From positions 62,001 to 126,000 of the forward strand of contig JAIVFJ010000039.1 in NCBI GenBank assembly GCA_025765615.1: a stretch of 64,000 nucleotides of DNA. The letters are read 5' to 3'. The translations under genes and the position numbers were made by a program. Below the pieces are notes generated by a model. It was not told where the DNA came from. It was given only the letters and a program-made list of their open reading frames with translations, and searched no databases. Source of the DNA: Zopfochytrium polystomum. Its lineage: Eukaryota; Chytridiomycota; Chytridiomycetes; Chytridiales; Chytridiaceae. Numbering within the stretch: position 1 is the stretch's first letter; every line of letters starts with the position of its first letter. Below, piece after piece: positions 36,101 to 47,905 of the stretch.

Positions 36101-39100
36101 ATCACTTTGTTTTTCCAACACGTAATTGATTAAACCCAATTCGTAATCATGGGTTGCATTGGTGCATTGGGGAGCGGTTCTGTGTTTGAGTTTGCTTGCT
36201 CCACAATTTCTCACCCATCTTTTCTTCTTCTTGATGTCTTCTGTTTTTTTCTCCTCTGTTCTCAATGCAACTCACTCAAACGACCTGGCTTGACCTGATC
36301 ATTGTGGACTGGAACAACCTGCAGCCTGTGAGTGCATCACGTTGTTTTTGCAAGACATGGTTGATTCTGCAGAAACCCAGTTTAAAATTAAGGGTTGCAT
36401 TGGGGGTTTTTTGAGCTTGAGCTGGCTACCCTCTCCAATTTCTGACCCATATTTTTTCTTCTTGATGTGTTGTATTTTTTTCGCTTGTGTCTGCTCTGCA
36501 ACTTACTCAAACTGCCTGGCTCGCTCCAATCATTGTGGACTGGAACAACCTGCAGACTGTGAGTGCATCACTTTGTTTTTCCAGGATTTGGTGGATTCTC
36601 CACAAGTCCCATTCAAAATAATGGGTTGCATTGCGGGGTTTTGCGTTTGAGTTGGCTTGCACACCTATTCTGACCCATCTTTTTTTCCTTCTGGGTACCT
36701 TTTTTATTTTTCACTTGTGTCCTCTGTGCAAATCACTCAAACTGCCTGACTTACTCTAATCATTATGGACTGAAACGACCTCCAGACGGTGAGTGCATCA
36801 TTTTGTTTTTCCAGGGCATGGTTGATTCTTCAGAAATCCCATTCAAAATTATTGGTTGCATTGGGGCGTTTTTATGTTTGAGTTGGCTTGCTCACCAAAT
36901 TCTGACCCATCTTGTTTCTTCTTGATGTCTTCATTTTTTTTGGTCGTGTTCTCCGTCAACTCTCTCCCTGCCTTAATCCGAACATTGTGAACTGGGAACA
37001 ACCTCCAGGGGGTGAGTGCATCACTTTGTTTTTCAAAAACATTGTTGATTCTGGAGAAGCGCAATTCAAAGTTCTGGGCCAATTTCTGACCCTTCCTTTT
37101 TTCTTCTTGATGTCTCCTTCTTCTTTGCTTCTGTTCTCTGCACAACTCTTCGATTTTTTTTTGAATCATTGTGGTCTGGAACAACAAGCAGCATGTGAGT
37201 TCATCCCTTTGGTTTTGTAAAACATGGTTGATTCTGGGGAAAACTCAGTCAAAATTGCGGGTTCCATTGGAGGGGTTTCGTGTTTGAGTTGGCTTGCTCA
37301 CGAAATTCTGACCAAATTTTTTCTTCTTGATGTCTTCTTTACTTTTCACATGTGTCCTCTACGCAACAACCTGAAACGGCCTTGTTTGATCCAATAATTG
37401 TGGACTGTTAAAACCTCAAGACGGTGAGTGCATCACGTTGTTTTACACGACATGGTTGACTCTGCAGAAACCTCATTCAAAATTATGGGTTGCATTGGGG
37501 AGATTTTGTGTTTAAGTTGCCTTCATCACCAATTTCTGACCCATCTTTTTTCATCTTGACGCCTTTTATTTCTTTTGCTTCTGTTCTCTGTGTAACTACC
37601 TCAAACTGCGTGGCTTGATCCGATCATGGTGGACTGGAACAACCTCCAGACTGTGAGTGCATCACTTTGTTTTTCCAGGACATGATTGATTCTGCTTAAA
37701 CCTCATTCAAAATCATGGGTTGCATCGGGGGCTTTTTTGATTGAGTTGACTTGCTCACAAAATTCTGACCCATTTTTCCCTTCTCTATGCCTTCTGTTTT
37801 TCGTTTGTGTTCTCTGCGCAACTCTCTTAAAATCTCCTGGGTTGCAACAATAATCGTGAACTGGAACAACCTGTAGTTGGTGAGTGTATCACTAGTTTTT
37901 CCAAGACATTGTTGACTCTGCAAAAACCAAACTCAAAATTGAGGGTTGCGTTGGGGGGTTTTGTTTCGAGTCAGCTTGCTCACCACTTTCCAACCCATCT
38001 TTTTGCTCTGTGATATCTTTTTTTTTCTTGGCTCCCATTCACTGCGGAACTCTGTCAAACGGCCTGGCTTGATTCAATCATTGTGAACTGGAACAACGTG
38101 CAGGGGGTGAGTGCAACAATTTGGGTTTGCAAGACATGGTTGAATCCCACAGAAGTCCCATTCAACATAATCGGTTGCATTAAGGGGTTTTTGTGTTTGA
38201 GTTGGCTTCCTCACCAATTTCTGATCCATCTTTTTTTCTTATTGATATCTTCTTTTTTTTCCGCTTGTTCTCTGCGCAACTCTCTCAAACGGCCTGGCTT
38301 TTTTTGGATCTTTGTGGACTGGAACAACCTGCAGCATGTGAGTGCATCGCTTTGTTTTTCCAAGACATGGTTGATTTTGCTGAACCCCCCTCCGAAATTA
38401 TGGGTTGCGTTGGGGGGTTTTTGTGTTTGAGTTGGCTTGCTCACCAACTTCTTACCCATCTTTTTTTCTTTGATTTCTTCTTTTTTTGTTTGTTTTTCTG
38501 TGCGCAACTCTCTCAAATGGTCTGGCTTGATCCGATAATTGTGGACTTGAACTACCTGCAGCATGTGAGTGCATCGCTTTGTTTTTTTCAAGACATGGTT
38601 GATTCTGCTGAAACCTCAGGGGGCTTTTGTGCTTTAGTTGGCTTGCTCACGAATTTCTGACCCACCTTTTTTTCTTCTTGGTGTCTTATTTGTTTTTCAC
38701 TTCTGTTCGCTGGACAAATCTCTCAAACGGCTTGGCTTGCTACAATTATTGGGAACTGGAACAACCTGCAGTATGTGAGTGGATGTCTTTGTTTTTTCAA
38801 GACATGATTGATTCTGCAGAAACCCCATTCAAAATGATGGTTTGCGTTGGGAGTTTTTGTGTTTGAGTTGGCTTCCCTACCAATTCCTGACCCATCTTTT
38901 TTCCTTCTTGATGTCTTCTTTTCTTTTGCTTCTGTTCTCTGCGCAACCCTCTCATATCTCCTGGCTTGCTACAATCATTGTGGACTTGAACAACCTGCAG
39001 CATGTGAGTGCATCACTTTGTTTTTCCAAGACATGGTTGATTCTGTGGAACCCCATCAAGATTATGGGTGGGGGGGTTATGTGTTTCAGTGGCTTGCTCA

Positions 39101-40300
39101 CCAAAATCTGACCATTTTTTTTTACTCCTTGATGTCTTCTTACTTCCACTTGTGTTCTCTGCGCAACTCTCTCAAACGGCCTGTGTTGATCTGATAATTG
39201 TGGACTGGAACAACCTGCAGCCTGTGAGTGCATCTCTTTGTTTTTCCAAGAAATGGCTGCTTCTGCAGAAACCCCATTCAAAATTATGGGTTGTATTGGG
39301 GGGTTTTGTGTTTGAGTTGGTTTGCTAACCAATTTGTGACCCAACTCTTCATCTTCTTGATGTCTTCATTTTTTGCTTTTGTGTTTTGTGCAAATCTCTC
39401 AAATGGCCTGCCTTTTTGTGGACTGGATCAACCTGCAGCATGTGAGTGTATCACTCGTCTTTTCCAAGACTTGATTGACTCTGCAAAAACCCGGTTCAAA
39501 AATGAGGGTTGGATTTTGGGGTTTCGTGTGTGAGTCAGCTTGCTCACCAATTTCTAAACTGTCTTTTTCTTCGTTGATGTACCTTTTTTCTTTCGTCCCC
39601 GTTCTCTCCGCAACTTTGAAATACCTGGCTTGATTTGACTGCAGCTGGTAATTCTTTTTGCGGTTTTTGCAGTATTTTGATTGACAATTGACTGCAGATA
39701 AGGGCCTTTACTATTCAGAGCAAAGCGTCACGTCGTTGTTGGCAGCTCTGAAGGTGAACAAAGTGTGAAGTCGCTGCACTTGGAAAGTGAGTTTTCCAGT
39801 TTTCATTTCTTTTTCTCCTTGACTGTATTTTCTCGGGATTTGTGACGCTAATTGCATTGGCCAGACCACCGTATGTCTTATCGACATGAATTGTTGAAGC
39901 GTGGCTTGCGAAGCTGCGCCTCCTTGTCTTCATTGAATCTTAAAGGTCTTGAAAAATTATTGCCGTTTGATGTTCGTTTAATTCATCATTCTCTTCAATG
40001 TAGGAAATGGGTTCATCACCAAAGCGCAGAGGAGTGGATTTCCGTCAGGCGTGTCAGTCAAATTTGCATGAAGAAAAGTCTATTTGCTCCCCACTACCTC
40101 CTTGGTTCCTCTGCATCGCTTTTGGCTTTGTTTTTTTTCTGGAGTTGACCCATCGTATTTCACCTTCTGCTGAGGGTTTGGACTATCTGATGGGTGAAAA
40201 GAAGAATTGTTTCTTGTGCAGAAGTCAGTTATTGACGGCACAATATTCTAGAGATATGCGCACACACAACATCGTTGTGGTGGCTATGAGATCTTTGTAT
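33136..40300 (+). pseudogene. Kinase-LRR gene copy B: intact kinase domain, frameshifted linker and LRR
   Basis: Exons: 33136-33150 (MDSAE), 33271-33561 (GAGGFGQV, VAIKQL), 33653-33970 (HNDLKSMN, DFGLSK, APELTG), 34051-34546 and 34616-35285 (LEATILDGD..., LTEAEKVQMHEALATNTTVQ). The kinase domain is open and keeps the catalytic Lys, Asp and DFG, with Asn in place of the HRD Arg. Copies A and C have GGG in the linker; here 34464-34467 is GGGG, so exon 4 is 496 bases, not a multiple of three, and stops soon after (SWVLF*). The 3' LRR exon 39698-39786 has also lost one base compared with the 90-base exons of A and C, giving a TGA. Expression as a truncated kinase is possible. The 18-unit array lies between. 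Confidence 0.75.
35650..39450 (+). repeat. Tandem LRR-exon/intron unit array in kinase-LRR copy B (18 units)
   Basis: GTGAGT donors start at 35665, 35864, 36093, 36328, 36559, 36789, 37012, 37195, 37424, 37653, 37879, 38107, 38338, 38565, 38775, 39004, 39224 and 39442. Spacing is 183-235, mostly 226-231. Each is preceded by exactly three bases and then CAG, TAG or AAG. In one frame the 20 codons before the donor read like LSQTAWLDPIIVDWNNLQ, with Leu, Ile, Val, Asn and Leu at the LxxLxLxxNxL positions. The stretch upstream is one long pyrimidine tract without AG for over 100 bases. Confidence 0.9.
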
Positions 40301-40379
40301 TAAATCTGGTTGTAGTGTCTAGTGTAGAGGGAACTACAATTGAACTCCAAACTAGCACTCACACATTGTGACTACTACC

Positions 40380-41270
40380 TAACATAATGGCGGAGGTGCT
40401 CATCCAAGTAGAAGGAATGTGGTTTCCCTTTATATCTACATCCATCCATTGGGAAGGAAACTCATCCTTCCGCTCTATGAACGGTTCAAGCAACATGCTC
40501 AGTATTGCGCACAGCGTTATTTTATACAACTTTCCACACACGGATGTTCAGTCAGAGGTTCGTTGGCGCGAGTAGCGTTTTTAATTATCATCGTCCCTGC
40601 GTGAGTGAGGCCGGTGCACAATGTTATACCCCAAGGTCGACCAAGGTCAACCTCAAGAGATCTGGTGCAATACCAGTGCTGCACAAGCGCATGGAGTCCA
40701 ACCTGATGAACAGCGGCCGAGGCAAATGTTATTGGAGGTCCATAGGGAAGGGAAGGGGGAAGGGGGTTTCAGTACAAAACAAATCTAATTTCTTAGAAAT
40801 GGTATTTATTGAAGGTTGGATTGTAAACATAGTTGGGAGAGATTAATGAGGCTGCTTCTCCAAGGGCAACTATTTACATGGAGAGTGGCGTTAGGAAAGA
40901 AACAAAAGAAAGAAGGAAGCTGGAAAGAAAAATCTTTGAAGAAAATGAAACAAGGAAAGTGAAAAATTAATGACAAGGCAGCACTGACAAGGAAGGAAAG
41001 ATAAGAGATAGGCATTTACAAGACTATGTAAACACATAAACAAGGGGGCTCTCAAGTTACTCAGACCCAAATTGCAACTCAAGAGAAAAAGGGGAGCTCT
41101 TTCTCACTATCAAAGGTAGTGAATACAACGCAATTAGAGGTGGAACTTGGCGATTAGTCAATAATTAGTGTACCTAGTAGAAATATTTAGAAAAATTATG
41201 CAAACAACCGAAATCGATCCCTTTTAGATAGGTTCATACGTGAAATATGAAATGTATGATGTGTTATATG
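40380..41270. other. No recognisable gene
   Basis: Homology to the kinase-LRR 3' flank ends at about 40340. A short open frame near 40387-40575 has no family resemblance, and 40850-41270 is AT-rich with nothing I can name. Confidence 0.3.
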
Positions 41271-41279
41271 GCGCATAGT

Positions 41280-41803
41280 GAAGTAAGAGCTTGTTGAGAA
41301 CCTAAACTATGGCCAACAGTTTATGTGAGATACTTGAGAGTCTCAGTCTCATAGTACCGCTTTCTCGTAAATGTGTGCTCCGTTTGCCATACAGACACAA
41401 TAAAAAGATCTCCAGCGCGTTTGTCAATAGATTTCTCATCATTGCACCTTATATGAAACTACTTTCAGGGCACATAAATTATCTCTCCTGGGAGGATGGT
41501 TAACAGGAGTGTTGGGCACTGCACCAGTGCTCGTGGCAGCAAGGGCCAGTTAAGCAGGGGCGTCAACAACTTTCCTTTTGTTAAAGAGCTGTTGCCGTTC
41601 AGAGTAAGCCTTAGGATTAGTTTTCTTAAGAATTTTCCAATAGTCGGAAACAAAGTCTGGATCCATATCTTCCTTGTCAGTCCAACTGTTATGTTAAGTG
41701 CTGTAGGTCTTCCATTTAAGAGATATTGATAGGTGTCATCTTCCATGATTCTGAATTTCAAAATCTTCTCGACATTGTAGACAGGGCTATCAATGTGTTT
41801 CAA
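41280..41803 (-). mobile_element. Chromodomain fragment of a decayed transposable element, copy 2
   Basis: Inverted homologue of 3930-4390. Reads YNVEKILKFRIMEDDTYQYL, then in a shifted frame KWKTYS..HNSWTDKEDMDPDFVSDYW. The DPDFVSDYW stretch is better kept than in copy 1. It is again split by a frame change in the middle of the chromodomain. Confidence 0.6.
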
Positions 41804-41809
41804 AACATC

Positions 41810-42175
41810 ACATGAGCTCTACACCGCCTCGATGGCCTGGTCCGTCCACGACGTGGCTGCTGCCAACGCCAGTGGGCTCAGTCCGTCGGATGAAGTGCAC
41901 GCGTATTTCGCTTGCGTGAACAAAGCAAGCGTGCACTGGCACTGTAGCAATCAAGACTTTTTTTTCAATGCCAGGCACGAGTGGAGCAATCGACTCGAAG
42001 AAAGCCGAGAAAGCAAAACGCTCTTTGGGGGAGAGAATTATTATTTGTCCTTGACGGGGGTCTGCGGAACAAAATGTCATTATGAGCTACATATTCTCAC
42101 GAGGAAGAGGGTGTTGTGTAAAGCAGGCAAGGCGGGCAGTGAGCTGAAGCTGTTCACGTCTCCCTCTCTGCCTCT

Positions 42176-42229
<54 letters not shown>

Positions 42230-43300
42230 CGTGGGATGTTGGAGTGGTCGAGAGCGAGGGCGGCCTTCAGTGGACGTGACGATTCGGGCTACTAACCACG
42301 ATGACCACATCGGCGACGATCATTGTGATGATCATTGCGGCGGCAGCGGTGAGGGCAAGATCGCCGAGCTGATCGCCGAGCTGATCGCTGGCAATGGGGG
42401 TGGGGTCAGCGGCGCTGACGACGACAGCAACGACGAGGACGTCGATTACAGTGATGACTACGGCGACGACAACGACGACGTAATCGCAATTTCCTGCCAC
42501 TGCCACCTTTCCTTGTCTTTGTTTTTTCCTCCCTTTCTTTCTTCTTTCAAGTCTTTTTGTGGTTCTTGCAGATGTTCCTTGCGGAACGTCTACAACAACC
42601 ACAGTACTGCAAAAAAGGCAGTTTGTCACTGATGGTAAAGTTACTTTCAATTTACCACAGGCAAGCATGCTGGAATAGCAATTATCCATTGTAAGAAACG
42701 GATGTTGCTGATTGGTAACAGCAACAGAGTTATGATGGCAAAAAAGCTCCATAGGCCAACATGTTTTCCTATGGAGCGTTTTTGCCATCCTCCACCACCA
42801 CCGCTTAAGCTGACCAAAAGATCAGTGGCAAAATTGTGGAAAACAACAGCCATCATTGAGACTCCAGTTATCTCAAGGTCTGTTTTTCTTTTGTAATTGG
42901 GCACTCCTCTATGGTTGGTTGTTGACTAGTTTCAACACAGTATGTTGAACTTGTCGACCATCAATCCCATCACAAAAGTGCTGCTCCTGAAATGAAGCCA
43001 TTTGCGGGCTATGGACAGCTTCTCTCTATCATGACAATCTGCCGGCAGGAGGACTTTGACAAGAATTCAGAAGACATGGAGACTGATGCTTCCAGTAGTT
43101 CATTTGCAGACAGAACTTGTGACTAAACTTCACTTGCCAGTGATTTCAGAGATGGAGAAACAGTTGTTATCGACATGAGGCTTGTGATTGGTGTCATTGG
43201 ACAAGTCAAAACTGGTGGTGACAGGTCTTGGGTAGTGGTGGAAAAGCCAAGAAACGTCACTGTTCATAGTGAATGAAGCATCTTTCCATAAGAGCAAAGA
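41810..43300. other. No convincing gene; CA microsatellite and acidic repeat coding-like stretch
   Basis: An open frame of 279 codons (41793-42632, plus) is built largely from a CA tract and GAC/GAT repeats, and I do not accept it. 42184-42228 is (CA)n. 42640-43300 shows nothing recognisable. Confidence 0.35.
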
Positions 43301-43352
43301 ATAAAGTTGATTGTCTCCTATCCACCCTCTGATCTCCTTGACGTGGTGCACC

Positions 43353-43565
43353 AGCTCCCATTCTTGGAAAATGGGAGCTCCCACCTCTATTTTTCCTTGT
43401 CTCTTGTTTCAATCCCCAACACCTTTGGCAAAAACTGGTTGCCCCAGCTCCCATTCTCGAAAAACAGGAGCTCTGACCACCATTTTTCTTGCTTCTGGTT
43501 TCAATCCCCACTCCCTCCAGAAAATGTCTGGTCCCAGAGCTACCAGTTTGCAAAAAATGGTAGCT
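43353..43565. repeat. Three tandem hairpin units, 92-93 bp period
   Basis: Hairpins at 43353-43379 (AGCTCCCATT with AATGGGAGCT, ten perfect pairs), 43446-43472 (related, imperfect) and 43538-43565 (AGCTACCA with TGGTAGCT). Between them is a shared 'gtttcaatccccaa'-type spacer. In the third unit both arms changed together. No flanking gene explains them. Confidence 0.65.
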
Positions 43566-43840
43566 ACAGATCTGTTTCTGATGCAAAATGGTAGCTATGT
43601 GACCGGCCATGGCCCACAGTGGATATGAACAAGGAGGGTCAATCCCAAATCTTGTGTTGGGAGATAGGCGATTGTCAAATTTGGAGAGAGGGGGACTCTG
43701 CTCAGGCCAGCCGCCAACGTCTATTGCCAAAAAGCGGTGATATGGCGGCGAGCCAGCATCAGTGTCCACGACTCAGCCAAGTCCACTGTGTGAGGATGGG
43801 TCAAACGACGCGATGAGGTGGGCCAGTGAGGGGCGGTCGC

Positions 43841-44335
43841 TCAGTAGTGGTGGTGCAAGAATGAGACTGTGGCGAGCAGCGGGGTGTCGACAAGGTCTAA
43901 CGGCAACGGAGTGCCAGCGGGTTGTCTCGGAATGGCGGCGGCAGGAGAAGATGACATTGGCATACAGGGAGGCGGCCACGACGAAGGCAGCAATAAGCAA
44001 GGGCAGGAGCGGCGTTGCGAAGGTCGCCCCGCCTTAAACATGGTGGACCTGGCGTTGACGTAGACGGTTCCGGCGATGCAGACGAGGATGATGAGGAGGG
44101 CGGGGACGAAGGTGAAGCTGCTGACTGCGGCGATGGTGGTGACTGCGACGGCAGCGACGATGGAGTAGAAGGGGACAGCGGGAGCCAGGTCGGCAACAGA
44201 GGCGTGTTTGGCGAGGCGGGCGTACTCCGTGTTGATGACGTGGCCGACAAGCTCGAAGGGCAGGGCTGGGTCGACGAAGTTGGCGAACACAAAACTCCGA
44301 CTGTTGACCACACACAGAGGGTGCTGCGCGCACAC
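43841..44335 (-). CDS. Possible membrane protein fragment, unrecognised
   Basis: Minus-strand open stretch beginning near 44335 with VNSRSFVFANFVDPALPFEL. It has two hydrophobic segments: AVPFYSIVAAVAVTTIAAVS (about 44170-44110) and FVPALLIILVCIAGTVYV (about 44105-44050). The stretch after residue about 95 looks like frame-shifted or intronic sequence. No family recognised. The upstream part is a CA microsatellite (44335-44400), so the start is unknown. It could be part of a larger split gene or a relic. Confidence 0.35.
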   Translation of the reverse strand: MCAQHPLCVVNSRSFVFANFVDPALPFELVGHVINTEYARLAKHASVADLAPAVPFYSIVAAVAVTTIAAVSSFTFVPALLIILVCIAGTVYVNARSTMFKAGRPSQRRSCPCLLLPSSWPPPCMPMSSSPAAAIPRQPAGTPLPLDLVDTPLLATVSFLHHHY

Positions 44336-44559
44336 ACTCACACACACACACAAACACAAACACACACACACACAAACACAAACACACACACACACCACCC
44401 ACACGAACGCACTTCCAACAAGATGGCAGCCATCTCCTGAACAGGTACGATGAGGGTGTGCTTAAAGCAGAAGCAAGGCCCGGACGGGGGAAAAGAGTTA
44501 TACAAACAATTGCAAGGTCGACGAACCTCACTGCCAGCGGAAGTTGCTGGTGTTGTTGT

Positions 44560-47500
44560 TGCTGTTGTTGCCCCCCATTCTCTTACCCCTGCAGCAAGCA
44601 CATCTCTCCCTACAATCCAACTTCCCTTGCACACTCCACCTACACAGTCCCCATCAGCAGCTGCACAAGCGCTACTGCAACTCGACCCTCCCAGTCCATC
44701 TTCTTTGTTAACTGGCCTTCCCCAACCACCCTTTTCACACCCACACCTTTCCCACTCCTCACCTCCCACCACTCCACTTTCAATCCAGCTCCCTTCACGC
44801 ACCCAAGCTTTCAACCAATGGACGTGCCCCTCCCTGCTGCCCTTGCTCATACCCACCCTTCCTTGACCTTTGACACTGATGGCTCCCTTTGCAATGAGGG
44901 CTTCATGGCTGGATCTGTTGTTTGCCTTGAGCTTAACTTTGAATTTTCTTTTGCCCTCCCACCACTCTCTGCCTCCTCCACCACTGCTGAAATTGCTGCT
45001 CTCCTTGCTGCCCTAACCATCACTGCAAAGCTTCCCCTGCCCCTGACTTTTTGACTTGGCAATCTTGGAGTGGTTCACACCTTTGAGAAACTCTTCCCCT
45101 CAGACTCCTTCAGTCCCCATCTGCACAGCAAGCTCAACACACCTCCTCTCTCTGATTCCCTCCACCATCATTTGCACACCACTTCCCACCCACCCTTTGG
45201 GCATGTGTTGCAGCCACTCTACAGTCTTGGATTGGCCCCCTCCACAAGTTTCTTGGATTTGTGGACACAACGGCGACGCTGGCAATGAATGAGCAGAAGA
45301 GCTGGCATCATCTGCGCCCTCAACTTCCAACCCAACCTCTTTACCAATCCTGTGAGACTATACTCACTCCTTTGACCCTGGGATCTGGGCCCTAGAGTGA
45401 GGGAAAGCAAATAATAGGCTAAAACTAACTTTATTGGGCTGTTGTCTAGGGGGTGTTTCAACCCTACTACTTGCCTAGTCCACGAAGTATCCCTACTGAT
45501 CTGTCTAACAGGGGTCTCAAACACAAAGAATGAACATTCAGAGGGACAATCCTCTGAAGGATCGGTGCTGGAGCACCGATTACTCGCGTGGCCGCGGGCC
45601 AATGCGAGGGGAAACGGAAGGGCACTCCCGAGGGCGCAACACAACCACAGAATAAAGAGAGAGAAGAGGGAAACGGGGGTTTTTATCTCAGGAACCTAAT
45701 CTCAAATACAACAGGAGCGGTTAATAGCGACGGGACGGACAGAGCGCGACCTAGCGCCCCTCGTCGCGGACGGTGCTGCAGGAGCCCCCGTCGTCGCCAG
45801 CGACGGGGGGGAGAGAGAGAAGGGAGTCGACTATGTAGGGGTCGGAAGGTCGCCAGCAGGGAACTCGCATGCGGAAACACCTGCAATTGTACACGCACCC
45901 CGCTGGGCTGCGTCGGCACGATCACTCGACCAACGGGCTTTATCGCATCGCACTCATACTCACGCATCTCACTCTCACAGCAATAGGACCGAGGCAGGCA
46001 CTCGTAGATCGAACTCTCAGGTGTCGCAGGCTGCACCGAGTGCGGCCAACAACACCCTCGCAGGGACAGGAAGGTTGGGGACGACGACGCCATCGTCGTC
46101 ACCACCACCACCACTGTCGTCGCGGCAGGCAAGCGCCAGGGATCCTCACTCAAACACAGAGCCGGCAACGTCACACAGTTGCTGGTGGGGCCAGCTGCAT
46201 TCCCCACCCACGGCCCCTTAAGAGGAGCCCCACAAAGGGACCATGTACACACCTGGGTGTGTACCATCTCTCACTACCCTCACCTTTGTGAGCCAGATGG
46301 ATTTGAAGGGACTCTGTATTGGTGCCAATGGACAGAAATCAGATTGAGGAAAAAAAGGAAAAAGAGAAATGGCCCAAAAACAGAGAGAGAGAAAATTGAC
46401 AAGTCAACCCCCCTGACTTGGAGCATCCACCACAAATGCTCTAAGTTCCCCCCAACCCTATGCATGTATGTACAAGTGCCAAAAATAAATAATAAATTAG
46501 GCGGGCTTGGGGTACGGCCTGTCAGGCACCCCATCCCTAGGCAGTTGGGCAGTCTCTGTTAGTCACTGAAAAAGAAAATATGTTGAGAAAACCCTGGTGC
46601 AACGGAAACTGTTAAGACGAAAGTAGTAAAAGCAGACGCAATAATAAAGACGGGTTAGCCGCAAATACACTTTGATAACGCGTTGGAAACTAAAGAACCG
46701 GGAGCAATAATAGGGGTCCCGATCCTTGCGGTTTTATGACAGGTACACTTGTTTTTGCGAATAAAATCCTAGACTTTATCACTGAGACCTCGGTGTAGTC
46801 TCACAATCCTCTCACAACAGATCCTCCCAGCCACTGCCTTCATCTCAAACACCCCAGTCTTGGGCCAACTTCAACAACAACTGCGTCTCCTCACATGCCT
46901 CTCTCGTCATTTTGCTCTTCTGACCACATCGCCCACAACCCTGACCTTGTTCATTGGGAAGCCATGTTTCTTGTTATCCAACCTGGTATTAAACCCTCTT
47001 CCCTCTTTGGCACCCTCCCTGGCTCTGCTTGTCACAAGTATCGACTTCAAATCCTGAGCAACACTTTGCCCACCCAAAAAGTTCTACTCCAATGACACCC
47101 TCAAGTCTACCCTGATGGGCTCTGTCGCCCAGATGCCACCACACATTGGAAACCACAGAGCATGTCTGGCAATGCCCTGCAGCTGCCGACGCCATTATCA
47201 TGATTCGCAACACCTTTGCTGAAACTCTTTCCTCCTCTGCTCCTCCTGCACCTCATGGTCACTCTCCTCCCGAAGCCCATCCCATTTACTGGCTCTCCCA
47301 CCCTGAATTTCTCTTTGATCATCAATCTTGTATCAATTTTTTCTCCCTCCTTCGTGGCTTCATCCCCCAATCCTTTTATGACAGCTTATTCTCACATGAT
47401 AACCCTGCTGCCTCATTAAAACCCTTGTCACCACTTTCCATCAGCTCCTTCTTGACACCCATTGACTTATTTGGATTCCCTGTTGTGATGACACTATCTC

Positions 47501-47900
47501 TTGGGAGAAGTCAAAGTCCAACAAGCTCTCTGACAAGCGCTCCAAGCCCCGCAGATCCCCTCCACCAAATTCCCAGGCCTCTCACCCTCACTCCACAGCC
47601 TCTCACCCACTGTCTTCTCCAATCATCAACTATTCCCTCCCTCCCACTCCATCATACGCGAAACTTGTAACAGCCCTTCACAACCCTCTCAGCCTCACTG
47701 CACCACATGTAGTTACCCGCACTCCACTGACACTTGCCCAGGCATCTGGCTTTTGCACACCAAGGCTTCTTCCAGATGGATTGACCACTACCTCAGCTGC
47801 ATAAAACTTGTTGCAGGCATTATCTGGCTTCACCACACAATAGAACTTACCTCACGCCAACAAGCAAGAGCCACTCATCACCCATCTCCAGCTGAGCCCC
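44560..47900 (+). mobile_element. LINE remnant: RNase H, zinc knuckle and C-terminal part
   Basis: Decayed 3' half of a non-LTR retrotransposon. 44867-45015 reads FDTDGSLCNEG...SSTTAEIAALLAAL, the RNase H DGS and Glu motifs. About 45245-45290 reads VSWICGHNGDAGNE, the RNase H C-terminal motif. The frame is then interrupted by the 1,455-bp element (45351-46805) and resumes. About 47115-47190 reads DATTHWETTEHVWQCP, the zinc-knuckle-like segment that follows RNase H in LINEs with this layout. The tail runs to about 47900, where repeat R1 begins. No reverse transcriptase or endonuclease is present. Confidence 0.7.
45351..46805. mobile_element. 1,455-bp TG...CA element inserted in the LINE (solo LTR or MITE-like)
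   Basis: Starts TGTGAGACTA and ends TAGTCTCACA, a perfect 10-base inverted repeat. ATCC lies at both edges (45347-45350 and 46806-46809), as a 4-base target duplication. LINE coding resemblance continues on both sides. No protein family is visible inside. TG...CA ends and a 4-5 base duplication favour a solo LTR; the long inverted ends allow a TIR element. Confidence 0.7.
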
Positions 47901-47905
47901 CTGTG

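Noticed and set aside
35650..39450. Open frames of 80-155 codons running through array units (for example 38193-38660)
   Set aside because: Frames change between units because of indels in poly-T tracts, and no single frame runs through the array. They reflect low stop density in pyrimidine-rich introns.
41793..42632. 279-codon open frame
   Set aside because: Largely a CA microsatellite and GAC/GAT repeats. No domain and no second copy supports it.
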